Shown piece by piece: positions 33,189 to 42,623 of a DNA stretch of 64,000 bases. The position numbers and the translations under genes are program-made. Location: NCBI RefSeq assembly GCF_023241715.1, contig NZ_JALQCW010000068.1, positions 1 to 64,000 on the forward strand, given 5' to 3'. The DNA is from Pseudomonas morbosilactucae (GTDB lineage Bacteria > Pseudomonadota > Gammaproteobacteria > Pseudomonadales > Pseudomonadaceae). Under the pieces are notes generated by a model that worked only from the letters and a program-made list of their open reading frames with translations, had not been told where the DNA came from and made no database searches. Every line of letters starts with the position of its first letter. The first letter of the stretch is position 1.

Positions 33189-34007
33189 TTACGGGTAGCT
33201 AAAGGTCTTCACCAACGTCAGCTCGCCCGGGGCGCGCATGGGAACGATGAAGGATTCGATCTTTTCGCTCGGCGTGCCTTCTTCGGTGATGACGGTGACT
33301 TGGGCGGTGGTCAGGGCTTGCACCGCGTTGCTCTGGCCGCCCTCCTCGTCGTCATCACTGCGGTAACCGCCGCCGTAGTAGTTCACATAGACCAGGTACT
33401 GGCCCTTGAGCGGCGCGGGCATGGCGGCGATTTCCGGGCCGTAGCCGGTGGTCACGTCCACGTCCAGGGTCGCACCATTGGGCACCACCCGGTCGCCGTA
33501 CCAGACATGGGCGCCGTCCGGGGTGATCAGGTGCAGGTCGAGGTCGGTGTTGTCGCTGTCCCAGGACAGCAGCACGCGCAGCTTCGGCGGCGTGGCTCCG
33601 CCGCCGCTGTTGAGGAACTGCACGCGCTTGCGCTGTTGGCCGTCAGGGCTGCGCACTTCCACGCTGTTGCTGCCATTGGGGAAGGAGAACGGCCGATCGA
33701 AGCCACCGGCACTGTCGATTTTCAGCGGCATGCTGATGCCGTTGACGATCAGCTTGCCGGGCTCCCGTGCATCCTTGGGCGCAGCTTTGATCTGCCCGCT
33801 AATGCGCGCGGTGTCGGCCTGGCCCTGGGGGGTGTTGACCGATGAGGCCGGGTAGTTGACGGTCTGGGTGAACTGCTCGCCATCGGCCGAGCCGCTGCGC
33901 CAACCGCCCTTGGGGGTGTCGAGTCGAATACCGCTGTCGGCCAGGGCCGATGGCAGGCTGAACAGTCCACAGAGGAACAGGAGGACCGGGGGAGCAGGAA
34001 ATTTCAT
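33189..34007 (-). CDS. DUF2135 protein (YfaP type), operon-distal copy
   Basis: A 272-residue exported protein (signal peptide up to PSALA). Its parts are GGWRSGSADGEQFTQTVNYPASSVNTPQGQADTARISGQI, NGSNSVEVRSPDGQQRKRVQFLNSGG, and the DUF2135 core LRVLLSWDSDNTDLDLHLITPDGAHVWYGDR...YLVYVNYYGG. The family has a jelly-roll-like appearance and no known activity. It is the last gene of the YfaP/Q/S/T/A-type operon. A paralogue (about half identical by eye) is the first gene of the same operon at 42624. Confidence 0.88.
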   Translation of the reverse strand: MKFPAPPVLLFLCGLFSLPSALADSGIRLDTPKGGWRSGSADGEQFTQTVNYPASSVNTPQGQADTARISGQIKAAPKDAREPGKLIVNGISMPLKIDSAGGFDRPFSFPNGSNSVEVRSPDGQQRKRVQFLNSGGGATPPKLRVLLSWDSDNTDLDLHLITPDGAHVWYGDRVVPNGATLDVDVTTGYGPEIAAMPAPLKGQYLVYVNYYGGGYRSDDDEEGGQSNAVQALTTAQVTVITEEGTPSEKIESFIVPMRAPGELTLVKTFSYP

Positions 34008-34010
34008 GGC

Positions 34011-35654
34011 CTATTCCAGTAAAAGGTGGCGGGCAAGCCCTTCGATGTAGGTTTCATCCTGGCCGTTGGGGTGGGCTTCAAAGGCCAGGTGCAGGTATTC
34101 GTGGGTCAGGTCCAGGCGGTCCTGCAGCGACAGCACGCCGCGCACATAGATGCGCTGGCGTTCGCGGTCCACATAGGGCCGGCCGAAGGCCAGGCGGCAC
34201 ACGGCGAATTGGCTGACTTCGTTGTAGCCGACTTCGTTTTGCAGCGGCTGGCGCCAGCGCGGACGTTGCTTTTGCAGCCAGTCCTGGGCCGCCGGCAGCG
34301 GCTCGCAGGATGCCACCGGATTGTCCCAGCGGCTGAGGCTGGCGCGCGGGTAGGCATGCAGCAGGATGCTGTCGTAGCGCTGGCCGGCTTGGGCCTGTTC
34401 CACCGCCTGCTGCCAAGAGAGCTTGTCCGGGGCGCTCAGATCAGAGTGATAAGTGACTTGAGTACCCGCCAGCACCAGGTCGCTGGTCCAGGCGGCGATG
34501 CGCCGGGCGTCCGCAGTGGCCGGGCGTGGGGCGACCCGTTGCCGGCCGCTGCTGTCGTCGATGCTCAGGCATTCGCCACGGCGCCCAGCGTTCTGCAGCA
34601 GGTAGGTGCGGATGGCCACGGCCAGGGCCTTGGCCGCCTCGACCGGCTCGCTGCTGGCTTCACGCTGCAAGACCCGGGCGACGTATTCCTCCCGGTCCAG
34701 GCGGGCCACCAGGCGCGACGCTCCCGCCTCCTGCAGCAGGAACAACTCACCGGCGCTGTGGATATCCAGCTGGTTGCCATTGGCAAACTCAACCCGGTAA
34801 TCGCCTTGCAAGGCACCGGCTGGCACCGCCCGGCCCTGTTGTGTCAGGCGTTGCAGCGGGTAGCGGGCGAACAGACTGACTTCCACGCAGCGCCCTTTAT
34901 CCACAGACGGGTTGGTCGGCAACAGGCTGGCGAGGGCCTCGACATGGTCCTTCAGCACTCGCTGGCTGGTGCCCCGGCCGCCCGCCCAGAGCGGCGTGCC
35001 GTCCACCAGCCAGCCGGCAAAACCGCCCTGGCGCGATTGCACGTCCTGATCCCCCAGCCAGCTCCAGGTCTTGACCCGCAAGCGCCCACCGAGGGCGCCG
35101 ACCAGCCTGCCGTCTGCGGCATTGAGCACCACGTCCAGCAGCACCCGGCGCGCCTGATCCTGGGCCGGCATCAGCGCCAGCATGCGCAACAGCTCGTGCA
35201 CCGGCACCCGGGTTTGCGGCTGCAATTGCTCAAGGTTCAGCAACCACTCAGGGGCCTGGCGCGTCTGCCAGTAGTGGCGCCAGTCGGCCGCTTGAAGGTT
35301 CAAGCGCCGGGGTTCGAAGTACAGGCCGCAGGAGCGCACCAGCGCCTGGTCGCGGGCGATGCTGCCGCCCACGGTGCAGCAGTAGACTTCTTCCTTGCTA
35401 TGGCCCAGGCAGTCGTAGGCCGGCTCATGGGCGCCGGTGTCCACCAGCCAGGCATAGACGAAGAGTTTCCACACACTGCCCAGCGGGGTTTGCAGGTCGG
35501 TCGGCAAGGGCTCGCGGGCCAGTACCTGGGTCGTGCCCAGTTGCACCAGCTCGCTGCCCTGGCCGCTTTGCCAGGCCAGGCGCAGCGGCTCGTCCTGGGC
35601 TGTTGCCAGCACCGGGATCAAGCACAACCACAACCAGGCCAAACGCCGCGTCAT
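34011..35654 (-). CDS. DUF2300 protein (YfaQ type)
   Basis: A 547-residue exported protein with a signal peptide (MTRRLAWLWLCLIPVLATA). The N-terminal half resembles penicillin-binding-type serine hydrolase folds (TPLGSVWKLFVYAWLVDTG, an SxxK-like VWK context) and the C-terminal half contains SpoIID-like elements (YVARVLQREASSEPVEAAKALAVAIRTYLLQ). These are features I see and not a proven activity. The ATG at 35654 is preferred to an upstream extension that overlaps the macroglobulin gene. A role in cell-wall-linked processing beside the macroglobulin is inferred. Confidence 0.82.
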   Translation of the reverse strand: MTRRLAWLWLCLIPVLATAQDEPLRLAWQSGQGSELVQLGTTQVLAREPLPTDLQTPLGSVWKLFVYAWLVDTGAHEPAYDCLGHSKEEVYCCTVGGSIARDQALVRSCGLYFEPRRLNLQAADWRHYWQTRQAPEWLLNLEQLQPQTRVPVHELLRMLALMPAQDQARRVLLDVVLNAADGRLVGALGGRLRVKTWSWLGDQDVQSRQGGFAGWLVDGTPLWAGGRGTSQRVLKDHVEALASLLPTNPSVDKGRCVEVSLFARYPLQRLTQQGRAVPAGALQGDYRVEFANGNQLDIHSAGELFLLQEAGASRLVARLDREEYVARVLQREASSEPVEAAKALAVAIRTYLLQNAGRRGECLSIDDSSGRQRVAPRPATADARRIAAWTSDLVLAGTQVTYHSDLSAPDKLSWQQAVEQAQAGQRYDSILLHAYPRASLSRWDNPVASCEPLPAAQDWLQKQRPRWRQPLQNEVGYNEVSQFAVCRLAFGRPYVDRERQRIYVRGVLSLQDRLDLTHEYLHLAFEAHPNGQDETYIEGLARHLLLE

Positions 35655-35655
35655 G

Positions 35656-38600
35656 TTATTTGACCGTGACCTGGCCCAGCGCTGACGGCTGCTCCAGGGC
35701 CTGATGCTCTGGGGCATAGACCTGGAAGAAACGCGCCGCAGGCAGGTTGAACTGCCCCTTCTGCGAGAAGCGGATCAGGTGCCGCAGGCGCACTTCACCG
35801 TTCGGGTTGAGGCTGTCCAGCGGTACGGCGTAAGCCATCTGGCCCGGCTCGAAGCGCGCTTTCTCCAGGGATGCCGCTTCGGCACCGGCCGGCCCGGCCA
35901 ACTTGATGCCCCAGGTGGTGCGCTCGACATCGGCGCCCGGCGGCAGCGGCACTTCGAGCATGCCGTACGCCAAGCCCCGCGCCCCACGGTTGGCGATGAT
36001 CACCTCGTCCAGGTACAGGCCATCGCTGGCGATCGGCTTATTGCCCACGGCTTCCAGCTTGAAGGTGAAGGCCTCATCCCCCGGCACCAGGCGCAGCAGG
36101 CGACGGCTGATGGTCACCGGCAGCGGCGTCGCTGGCGCTTGCTTGCTGAGGTAGCTCAGGGACGCCTGCAACGGACGCTCCGGGGCATTGGCCAAGGTCA
36201 GCACGCTGGGCACCTGCGGCCCCTGCCAGACCCAGGAGGTTTCACCGCTGGCGCCCTGCTGCGCCTGCCAACCCGCCCCAGGACTCAAGGTCGCGGCCGG
36301 CGCGGCCTGGGCAATGCTGTGTTGCAACCAGGTCAGGGCCAGGGCCCGCTCCAGGGTCGATTGCGACGGCAGCAACCGCTGCAACAAGGCCCGAGCAGTA
36401 CCTTGATCAAAAGGTTTCAGGGACAGGCTCAAGGCCTGGACGAAAGGCTGCGAACTGACGTCGAGGCGCTGCTGTGCGGCGTCCAATTGACGAACAAAGG
36501 CCACCGGCGGCGTGACCTTGGCGTCCCGCGCCAGGGCCGCCGCGAGCACTCGGGCACTGGCCAGGCCGAGGGCCGAATCCGGATCTTCCATCACCAGGCT
36601 GGCGCCGCCATCGTCCTGCACGTCGGCATCTCGGCCCTCACCGGCCTTGGCCAGGTCATCCATCAAACCGCTGACCAAGGTGTTGATCGGCAGTTTCATT
36701 TCCCGGGCAAACGACAGGATCAGCGCACGCTGCAACAGCGGCGTGTTGCCAGCCTGCTTGGCGTAGACCTCCAGCACCCGCTGCCAATGCTCCGGCGGCA
36801 GGTTCAGGTCCAATACCTTGCTGGCATTCCAGTCGGCGTAATAGGCGTAGGCGGTGAGGAAGGCGTCCGGTTCGGCGTCTTCGCCCCACCAGGTAAAGGC
36901 CGCCTCGGGGCCGGCCATCTGCACCAGGCGCAGGCGGCTGTTCTGCATCATCAAGCGCAGACGATCGCGCACTTGCGGAGTATTGGCCAAGGCCGGATAC
37001 GCCACGCTCAGCGGCAACAACTGGCTGGCCGTCTGCTCGACACCGCCGTAAGGGTATTCGAGCAAATCGTCCAGGGCCGAACGGAACAGCGCTTGCGGGC
37101 TGTCGTCCAGGTGCAGGTGAATGTCCGCGGCATCGGCCGGCAGGCCCAGCGGCGTGTCGCCCGTGACCACGTCCAGGCGCTCGGTCTGCACGGTCTGCCA
37201 GCCGGCACCCTGGGTGGCCAGGCGCACGGCCAGGGCATCCACGGCCTTACCGCCCTGCACCAACTCGGCCGTCCACTCACCGTTGCCCAGGGTGATGGCA
37301 GGCAAGGCCACATAGTTGATGCCCTGCTTCAGGGTCAGGGGCAGGCGCTGGGTTTCACCGGCGTAATGGATCACCAGTTCGGCCTTGACCTCCTTCTCCG
37401 ACTGGCTGAACGCAAAGACACCAAGGTCCGGCTTGTCGCCCGAGCGGAAGCGCGTTGGGCCACTCCACTTCAGGTACAAAGCCTTGTCGGAGCGGACGAA
37501 CTGTTTCTTCTGCCCCACTTGGCCGGCGTCGGCAATCGCCCGCGCGGTGATGCGCCAGCGGGTCAGGGAGTCGGGCATGCGGAAGCTGAAACGGACCTTG
37601 CCACTGGCATCGGTCAACAACTCCGGCTGCCAGGCGGCGGTGTCCACCTCTTCACGTCGCGGACGCTCCAGCACCTTGACCCCGCGCTCGCTACGGTTGG
37701 CCTTGCCCGGGGCCGTCGGGCTGCCCGGCAGGGCCACGTCGTAGCTGATGAACGACAGGCTGGCGCTGGTGCGCACGTTGTTGCGCCGTGGGTGATAGAA
37801 GAACTGATCGATGCTCGGGGCCACTTCCGGTTGCAGGGCGTAGACCATTTCGTCCACCACGCTGACCGTCAAATGGGCCGGGATCGGCTTGCCGGCGAAC
37901 TGCGTGGACAGGTCCACGATCACCGTTTCGCCCGGCTGGTAGCTGTCCTTGTCGGTGGCGATGGCCACATCGATCTGCGGCGTGACCACCTTGATGCCAG
38001 CATTCTGGAAGCTGTATTCGCCGCCCTTGGTGTACAGCACGGAGAAGGTCAGGTTCGGCGCGAAGCTGTCTTTGACCGGCACCCGCACGCGGTATTGGGT
38101 GGGGCTCAGGGCCTCGACTTTCAGCCAGTCGCCGCCTTTGGACAGCAGCGCGGTGGCCTCGACCTTGTCCCGTTCCAGGGACAGCAAGGCATCGCTCACC
38201 GGTTCAGGGAAAGTGATCAGCGCCAGGGCTTCGTCACCGGCCTTGTACTCCTGCTTGTCGAGGACGATTTCCACGGTGCCCGGCACCGCCTTGACTCCGT
38301 CACCGGTGACCGAGTGGCTGGTGCCGCCCAATACCCGGTCATGCTCGTCCTTGAGGGTCAGGTTGTAAGTCCCCGGACGCTCGAAGGCCAGGCTGAACCC
38401 GCTGTCGCCGGCCGCCAGCTTGCCTTCGCCGGTGCTCTGGTCTTCCAGGCGTACCCAGCCGTAGCGGTTGGGCTTGAGGGTCTTGGCTTGCTCGCTGGTA
38501 TTTTCATTGGCGTAGCTGAATTGCACCTTGTCGCCCACCGCACTGAAGCGTTGCGGGGCTTTCAGGCTGAAGCTGGCAGCGCCGCGCTCGATCAGGATTT

Positions 38601-40233
38601 CCTTGGTGGTCTTGACCCGGTAGGCCGCGCCGTCGCTGGCAAAGACCGTAAGCATGTAGCGGCTGGGCTTGTCTGCCGCAGGCAAATCCAGGGTCGCACT
38701 GCCCTTGGCGTCGGTGGTCAGTTCAGTGCTGGTCAGCTCCACCGGGAACTGCCCCATGTATTGCAGCTCGTTATCCACCATGGACAGTTGCTGGGCCCGC
38801 AGGCTCAGTTGCAGCTTGGCGTTGGCCACCGGCTTGCCGTCCGGGTACAGCAGCACCAGGCTGCCCTTGACCGGCTCGTTGGTCTTGAAGTCCTGCTTGG
38901 CCAGGGCCAGGGAAATTTCAAAGTGCGGCTTGATGTACTCGGCAACGCGGAAGGCGCTGCTGTAGACCTGATCCTTGTAGCTGAAACGCAGTTCGTAACC
39001 ACCGGCCACGGCATTTTCCGGCAACTGGAAACGCGCCTGGGTACCGGCCTTGGAATCCAGGTTCAGGGCCAGGGTCTGCAAGGCGGTGCCCGTGGCATCG
39101 AGCACACTGACATTGACCGCCGCGGCGCCAGGCTGCACCGAATCCCGGGCGTTCTTGAACTCGCGACCGACGATCTTCAGCGACACCCAATCCCCCGGCC
39201 GGTACAGCGGCCGGTCGGTAAAGGCATAGAGCTTGGTGTCGTAGATTTCACTGTCGTAATAGAAGTTCTCGGAAACGAAGACCCCGCCCTCCTCGTCTTC
39301 ACCGATCACGTAGGATCGTTCCGGGCTGACGTGCTTGAGGCGCAGCAGGCCCTCAGCGTCCGTGGCGCCGCTGCTCATCACGCCGAGGCCGTCGGTCCAC
39401 AGCACATTGACCTTGGGCACCGAGCTGCCTTCGTGTTTGCGCGCGGCCCACACTAGCAACTCGTCACCGGCAATCTTGCTCACCGCCACGGTGTTGGAAA
39501 CGAAGACCATGGTGGTGGCGCGGTACTTGCCGACCAGCGCCTCCACCAGGTACAGGCCCGGCTTGAGATTGCCCAGGGGGATGTAGACGTTGCCTGGGGA
39601 AACGCTGACAAACTCGCTGGACGAACCGGCCAGGTTCACGCCCTCGGGCGGCTGGATCGGCCGGGCCTGCCACAGCGGGTAACGGAACTGGGTGACCAGC
39701 GGCAGGCCCGGCATCAAGGCGAACTGCGGATGCGTGTCATAAGGCGTCGGCGCCAGCATGGAGTTGCCCATGCGCAGCTCGGGGACTTCGTCGATGACTT
39801 GCTTGCGCGACTCGTAGGAGAACGCTCGCTGCATCACCCGACGGGATTTGCGGTACCAGTTGTCCCACAGGTACGACAGGGTGTTGGACAGGCCCTCGCC
39901 CTTGAACTGACCGTCACTGACCACCCGGTGCAGGTTCTTCTGGCGCTTGAGGAAATCCAAGGGCTGGTTGATCCGATACACGCGGATATCCGCACCGCCA
40001 TAGGGCTCCATGCGAAACCGCCGGTAATCCCGGCCCGGGGCTTCCAGGCGCACCATGGCCTGCTCGTCACTGGCGAAGCTGCTGTCGGCCAGGAGGAAGA
40101 AGCTCTCACCGGAAAGCGGCGTGTAATCGCTCGGCCGCACCGTGTCTTCGGCGTTGGCGAGCGACACCGGCAGCACCAGGGTCAGGAGCACAGTCAGGCG
40201 AAACAGAAAACGGGACATACGGGATTCGCTCAT
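35656..40233 (-). CDS. Bacterial alpha-2-macroglobulin, YfaS type
   Basis: A 1525-residue periplasmic protein (signal peptide to NA-EDTV) with MG domains, an A2M-type central segment, and an alpha-helical thioester-domain region. At the usual thioester site the text reads YPYGGVEQ (about residue 1060): the Cys of the active CxEQ motif is Gly, so no thioester can form. Macroglobulins trap proteases; YfaS-type members lacking the thioester are thought to act differently. The start at 40233 overlaps the upstream gene by ATGA, so it is coupled. It is the largest gene of the window and the centre of a six-gene operon. Confidence 0.92.
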   Translation of the reverse strand: MSESRMSRFLFRLTVLLTLVLPVSLANAEDTVRPSDYTPLSGESFFLLADSSFASDEQAMVRLEAPGRDYRRFRMEPYGGADIRVYRINQPLDFLKRQKNLHRVVSDGQFKGEGLSNTLSYLWDNWYRKSRRVMQRAFSYESRKQVIDEVPELRMGNSMLAPTPYDTHPQFALMPGLPLVTQFRYPLWQARPIQPPEGVNLAGSSSEFVSVSPGNVYIPLGNLKPGLYLVEALVGKYRATTMVFVSNTVAVSKIAGDELLVWAARKHEGSSVPKVNVLWTDGLGVMSSGATDAEGLLRLKHVSPERSYVIGEDEEGGVFVSENFYYDSEIYDTKLYAFTDRPLYRPGDWVSLKIVGREFKNARDSVQPGAAAVNVSVLDATGTALQTLALNLDSKAGTQARFQLPENAVAGGYELRFSYKDQVYSSAFRVAEYIKPHFEISLALAKQDFKTNEPVKGSLVLLYPDGKPVANAKLQLSLRAQQLSMVDNELQYMGQFPVELTSTELTTDAKGSATLDLPAADKPSRYMLTVFASDGAAYRVKTTKEILIERGAASFSLKAPQRFSAVGDKVQFSYANENTSEQAKTLKPNRYGWVRLEDQSTGEGKLAAGDSGFSLAFERPGTYNLTLKDEHDRVLGGTSHSVTGDGVKAVPGTVEIVLDKQEYKAGDEALALITFPEPVSDALLSLERDKVEATALLSKGGDWLKVEALSPTQYRVRVPVKDSFAPNLTFSVLYTKGGEYSFQNAGIKVVTPQIDVAIATDKDSYQPGETVIVDLSTQFAGKPIPAHLTVSVVDEMVYALQPEVAPSIDQFFYHPRRNNVRTSASLSFISYDVALPGSPTAPGKANRSERGVKVLERPRREEVDTAAWQPELLTDASGKVRFSFRMPDSLTRWRITARAIADAGQVGQKKQFVRSDKALYLKWSGPTRFRSGDKPDLGVFAFSQSEKEVKAELVIHYAGETQRLPLTLKQGINYVALPAITLGNGEWTAELVQGGKAVDALAVRLATQGAGWQTVQTERLDVVTGDTPLGLPADAADIHLHLDDSPQALFRSALDDLLEYPYGGVEQTASQLLPLSVAYPALANTPQVRDRLRLMMQNSRLRLVQMAGPEAAFTWWGEDAEPDAFLTAYAYYADWNASKVLDLNLPPEHWQRVLEVYAKQAGNTPLLQRALILSFAREMKLPINTLVSGLMDDLAKAGEGRDADVQDDGGASLVMEDPDSALGLASARVLAAALARDAKVTPPVAFVRQLDAAQQRLDVSSQPFVQALSLSLKPFDQGTARALLQRLLPSQSTLERALALTWLQHSIAQAAPAATLSPGAGWQAQQGASGETSWVWQGPQVPSVLTLANAPERPLQASLSYLSKQAPATPLPVTISRRLLRLVPGDEAFTFKLEAVGNKPIASDGLYLDEVIIANRGARGLAYGMLEVPLPPGADVERTTWGIKLAGPAGAEAASLEKARFEPGQMAYAVPLDSLNPNGEVRLRHLIRFSQKGQFNLPAARFFQVYAPEHQALEQPSALGQVTVK

Positions 40234-40889
40234 TGGGTGAGGAAGTTCAGTCGATAGATGCCGATGAAGTTGGGGTTGGCTGAGTCGGGTATCCATCGGG
40301 TGTCCTTCCATGTCATCAGTTGCTGCACGCTAGCCGAGCGCATGCCGTTGTCGGTGGGGGTAGTGGTGCCGGTGTGATAGGCGATGTTGCGGCCCATCCA
40401 GATCATCAGGTGCTGGTCGTCACCCTGGTCGAAGAACAGCAAGTCGCCGGGGCGCGCCTGACCCAGGTCGCGGCTCACCAACTGGCTGTTGAACTGGATC
40501 AGCTTGATGGCGTTGACGTAGGGCCCGACCTTGCCGCCGCCCTGCTGCCACTGCTGGGCCAGGCGACGCTGGCCTTCGCTCAATTGCAGTTCCGGCGGCA
40601 GGTAGCGGTTGGACAGGCCATTGGCCCGCAGCCATTTGTTGTCGTGGACCTTGAGCGCTTCATTGGCTGCAAAGCGCACCAAGCCCGCACAGTCCTGCTG
40701 GTACCAGCGCGGGCTCGGGCCTTGGCTCAGTTGCTCCTGGGCAATGCGCACGAACCAGGCACGGAACACCTGGGACTGCTGCACGTCCAGCGACGAAACC
40801 TGGGTCGCGCCCACGGCATTGCTCAGCAGCAGGGCCAACAGGCCGAGGCTGCCGAGGCGGTTGCGCCATGCACTCACAATGCGCGCCAT
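40230..40889 (-). CDS. DUF1175 protein (YfaT type)
   Basis: About 219 residues with a signal-like hydrophobic N-terminus (NRLGSLGLLALLLSNAVGA). It has an NlpC/P60-like look: YQQDCAGLVRFAANEAL supplies a Cys, and DDQHLMIWMG with NIAYHTG supplies a His, as in cysteine peptidase/amidase folds. Start choice is uncertain: ATG 40889, ATG 40904 or GTG 40877, the last giving a GTGA overlap with the upstream stop and an ideal signal peptide. It is coupled to the macroglobulin gene. Confidence 0.82.
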   Translation of the reverse strand: MARIVSAWRNRLGSLGLLALLLSNAVGATQVSSLDVQQSQVFRAWFVRIAQEQLSQGPSPRWYQQDCAGLVRFAANEALKVHDNKWLRANGLSNRYLPPELQLSEGQRRLAQQWQQGGGKVGPYVNAIKLIQFNSQLVSRDLGQARPGDLLFFDQGDDQHLMIWMGRNIAYHTGTTTPTDNGMRSASVQQLMTWKDTRWIPDSANPNFIGIYRLNFLTQ

Positions 40890-42586
40890 TGCAGGGGCAG
40901 CCATTGCCAATGGCCATTGGGCTCGCTGCCCTCCGGCAGGGTCAGGGCGTACTTGCCGTAGCCACCGAGCTTGCGCAGCTTGGGCACCAGGTAGGTTTGC
41001 GCGGCGTTGTTGAACACCGGCTCCATGTCCTGGGGCAGGCTGTCGAAGGTTTCCTGCTGCATCAGTTGGGCCAGGGAGTCCGGGCCCAGGTACACCGGCA
41101 TCAGCACGTCCTTGGGTACCACGTCAGCCAGGGGCGGGAAACGCTTGTCCAGGGTGCCCAGGGCCTTGCCCACCAGTTTGTCGTCGAGGGAGAACAACAG
41201 GGTGGAGCCATGGCGGGCCAGGCTCACCTGCATAAAGGCACGGCCGGTAATCGCCTGCGGATCCTTGGCCTGGTCGGCTGGGTACTGGCCAAAATTGGAG
41301 CTGACCTGGCGCTGCCACTGATGGCTGTCGCCGTTCTGCTGCTCGGTCACCGGGAACACCTTCTCGGGCACCTTGCCTTCCAGCGAACCGACCATGGAGC
41401 CGAACAGCTTGCCCAGTTCAGCGTCGAGCTTGGCGTTGTCCTGATCTTTCAGGCTGGCCACCAGCAGCGGCGTGTACAGCCGCGAGTCGGCGTACCAGCA
41501 GAGGCCGGCGGCACCGGCCATCTGCTCGGTCAGGGCCTTGGCAATCGAGGCGTCGGCGCCCAGTTTCACCAGCAGCGGTTGTTGCTGCTCGGCGGCCAGG
41601 GGCAGTGCCACGCAGGCGCTGGCGCCCATGGGCATGGCTTGCCAGATCGGCTTGAAGTCAAAGTCCGGCTGGTCTTCCAGCTCATCCATGGCCAGATAGC
41701 TGTGCCAGCCCTTGTCGTCCATGTCGAAGCGCAGGCCGGAGAAGTTCGGGATAAACCGTTGGTACCCCATGGCCAGGACACTGGCGTTGACCGTCAGGCG
41801 CTGCTGAACCTCGGGCTTGCGCGCTTCCAGGCCAAAGGCTTCAGGGAAGAGTTTGTCGCCCTTGAGCAAGGCCTCCAGGGCGGTGGTGGAAACACTGCCC
41901 GGCTCATCACTGGGGCCACTGGCCGGGTCGTAGAGCTTGGTCGGGTTGGACAGCACCACCAGCTTGTCGCCGTAGGAAGCGAACGCCAGCGAACGGCTGG
42001 CGTTGTAATTGAGCTGGTACAGCGCCACTTCATCGCCGGAAACTTTCAGGTCCGCCAGCTTGCTCAACTGGGTGTCGTCCAGGGCCGCTTTGGCCAGGGG
42101 CTCCAACAGCTTGGCCAGGCCGCCGCGGTCCATCACCAGCAGGAAGTCTTTCAGGCGACCGTCGGCGCCGCGCCACAGGGCCACGTCCGCCGGCTGGTCG
42201 AAGAGCTGCTCGATCAGGCTGTCCTGCAGCTTCAGGTCATGCTCGTAGATGATTCGTCGCAGGCTGCCGATCAGGCCCAGGCGATCCGCGTGGGTTTCGT
42301 AATAGAAAACGAAGTCCTCGGTCAGCGTTTCCTTGAGGAACGGCACTGCCAGCAGGTCCTTGGGCAATTGGGTCAGGGAGTGGGTTTCCAGCAGGCCGTC
42401 GGGCCGGCTCAGGCCCAGCTTGTCACCGGCCAGTTCCGCCACCGGCGCCTTGGGCTTGCAACCCAGGCCGCTGGCGACCGCGGCCACCAGGCACAGGCCC
42501 ATGACCAGGGCCGGCCAGCGCCGCGGCTTGCCGGGTTGTTCTGTGCCGGGCACGCCGGCCGACGGGGATGCAGTGTTTTCGCTCAT
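40874..42586 (-). CDS. DUF2138 protein (YfaA type)
   Basis: A 570-residue protein with one N-terminal membrane anchor (WPALVMGLCLVAAVASGLGC, residues ~24-43) and a large, mostly periplasmic part: LLAVPFLKETLTEDFVFYYETHADRLGLIGSLRRIIYEHDLKLQDSLI. The family is known only as DUF2138. It is the second gene of the operon, between the first DUF2135 gene and the DUF1175 gene, overlapping the latter. Confidence 0.85.
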   Translation of the reverse strand: MSENTASPSAGVPGTEQPGKPRRWPALVMGLCLVAAVASGLGCKPKAPVAELAGDKLGLSRPDGLLETHSLTQLPKDLLAVPFLKETLTEDFVFYYETHADRLGLIGSLRRIIYEHDLKLQDSLIEQLFDQPADVALWRGADGRLKDFLLVMDRGGLAKLLEPLAKAALDDTQLSKLADLKVSGDEVALYQLNYNASRSLAFASYGDKLVVLSNPTKLYDPASGPSDEPGSVSTTALEALLKGDKLFPEAFGLEARKPEVQQRLTVNASVLAMGYQRFIPNFSGLRFDMDDKGWHSYLAMDELEDQPDFDFKPIWQAMPMGASACVALPLAAEQQQPLLVKLGADASIAKALTEQMAGAAGLCWYADSRLYTPLLVASLKDQDNAKLDAELGKLFGSMVGSLEGKVPEKVFPVTEQQNGDSHQWQRQVSSNFGQYPADQAKDPQAITGRAFMQVSLARHGSTLLFSLDDKLVGKALGTLDKRFPPLADVVPKDVLMPVYLGPDSLAQLMQQETFDSLPQDMEPVFNNAAQTYLVPKLRKLGGYGKYALTLPEGSEPNGHWQWLPLQWRAL

Positions 42587-42623
42587 GATTCACAAAGCCC
42601 AATTCATCCGTGGAGCGGGATGT

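Noticed and set aside
35704..39456. A 1250-codon open frame antisense to the macroglobulin gene
   Set aside because: It is a mirror of a very GC-rich coding region; composition, low complexity (His/Gln/Arg-rich) and lack of any domain mark it as a shadow.
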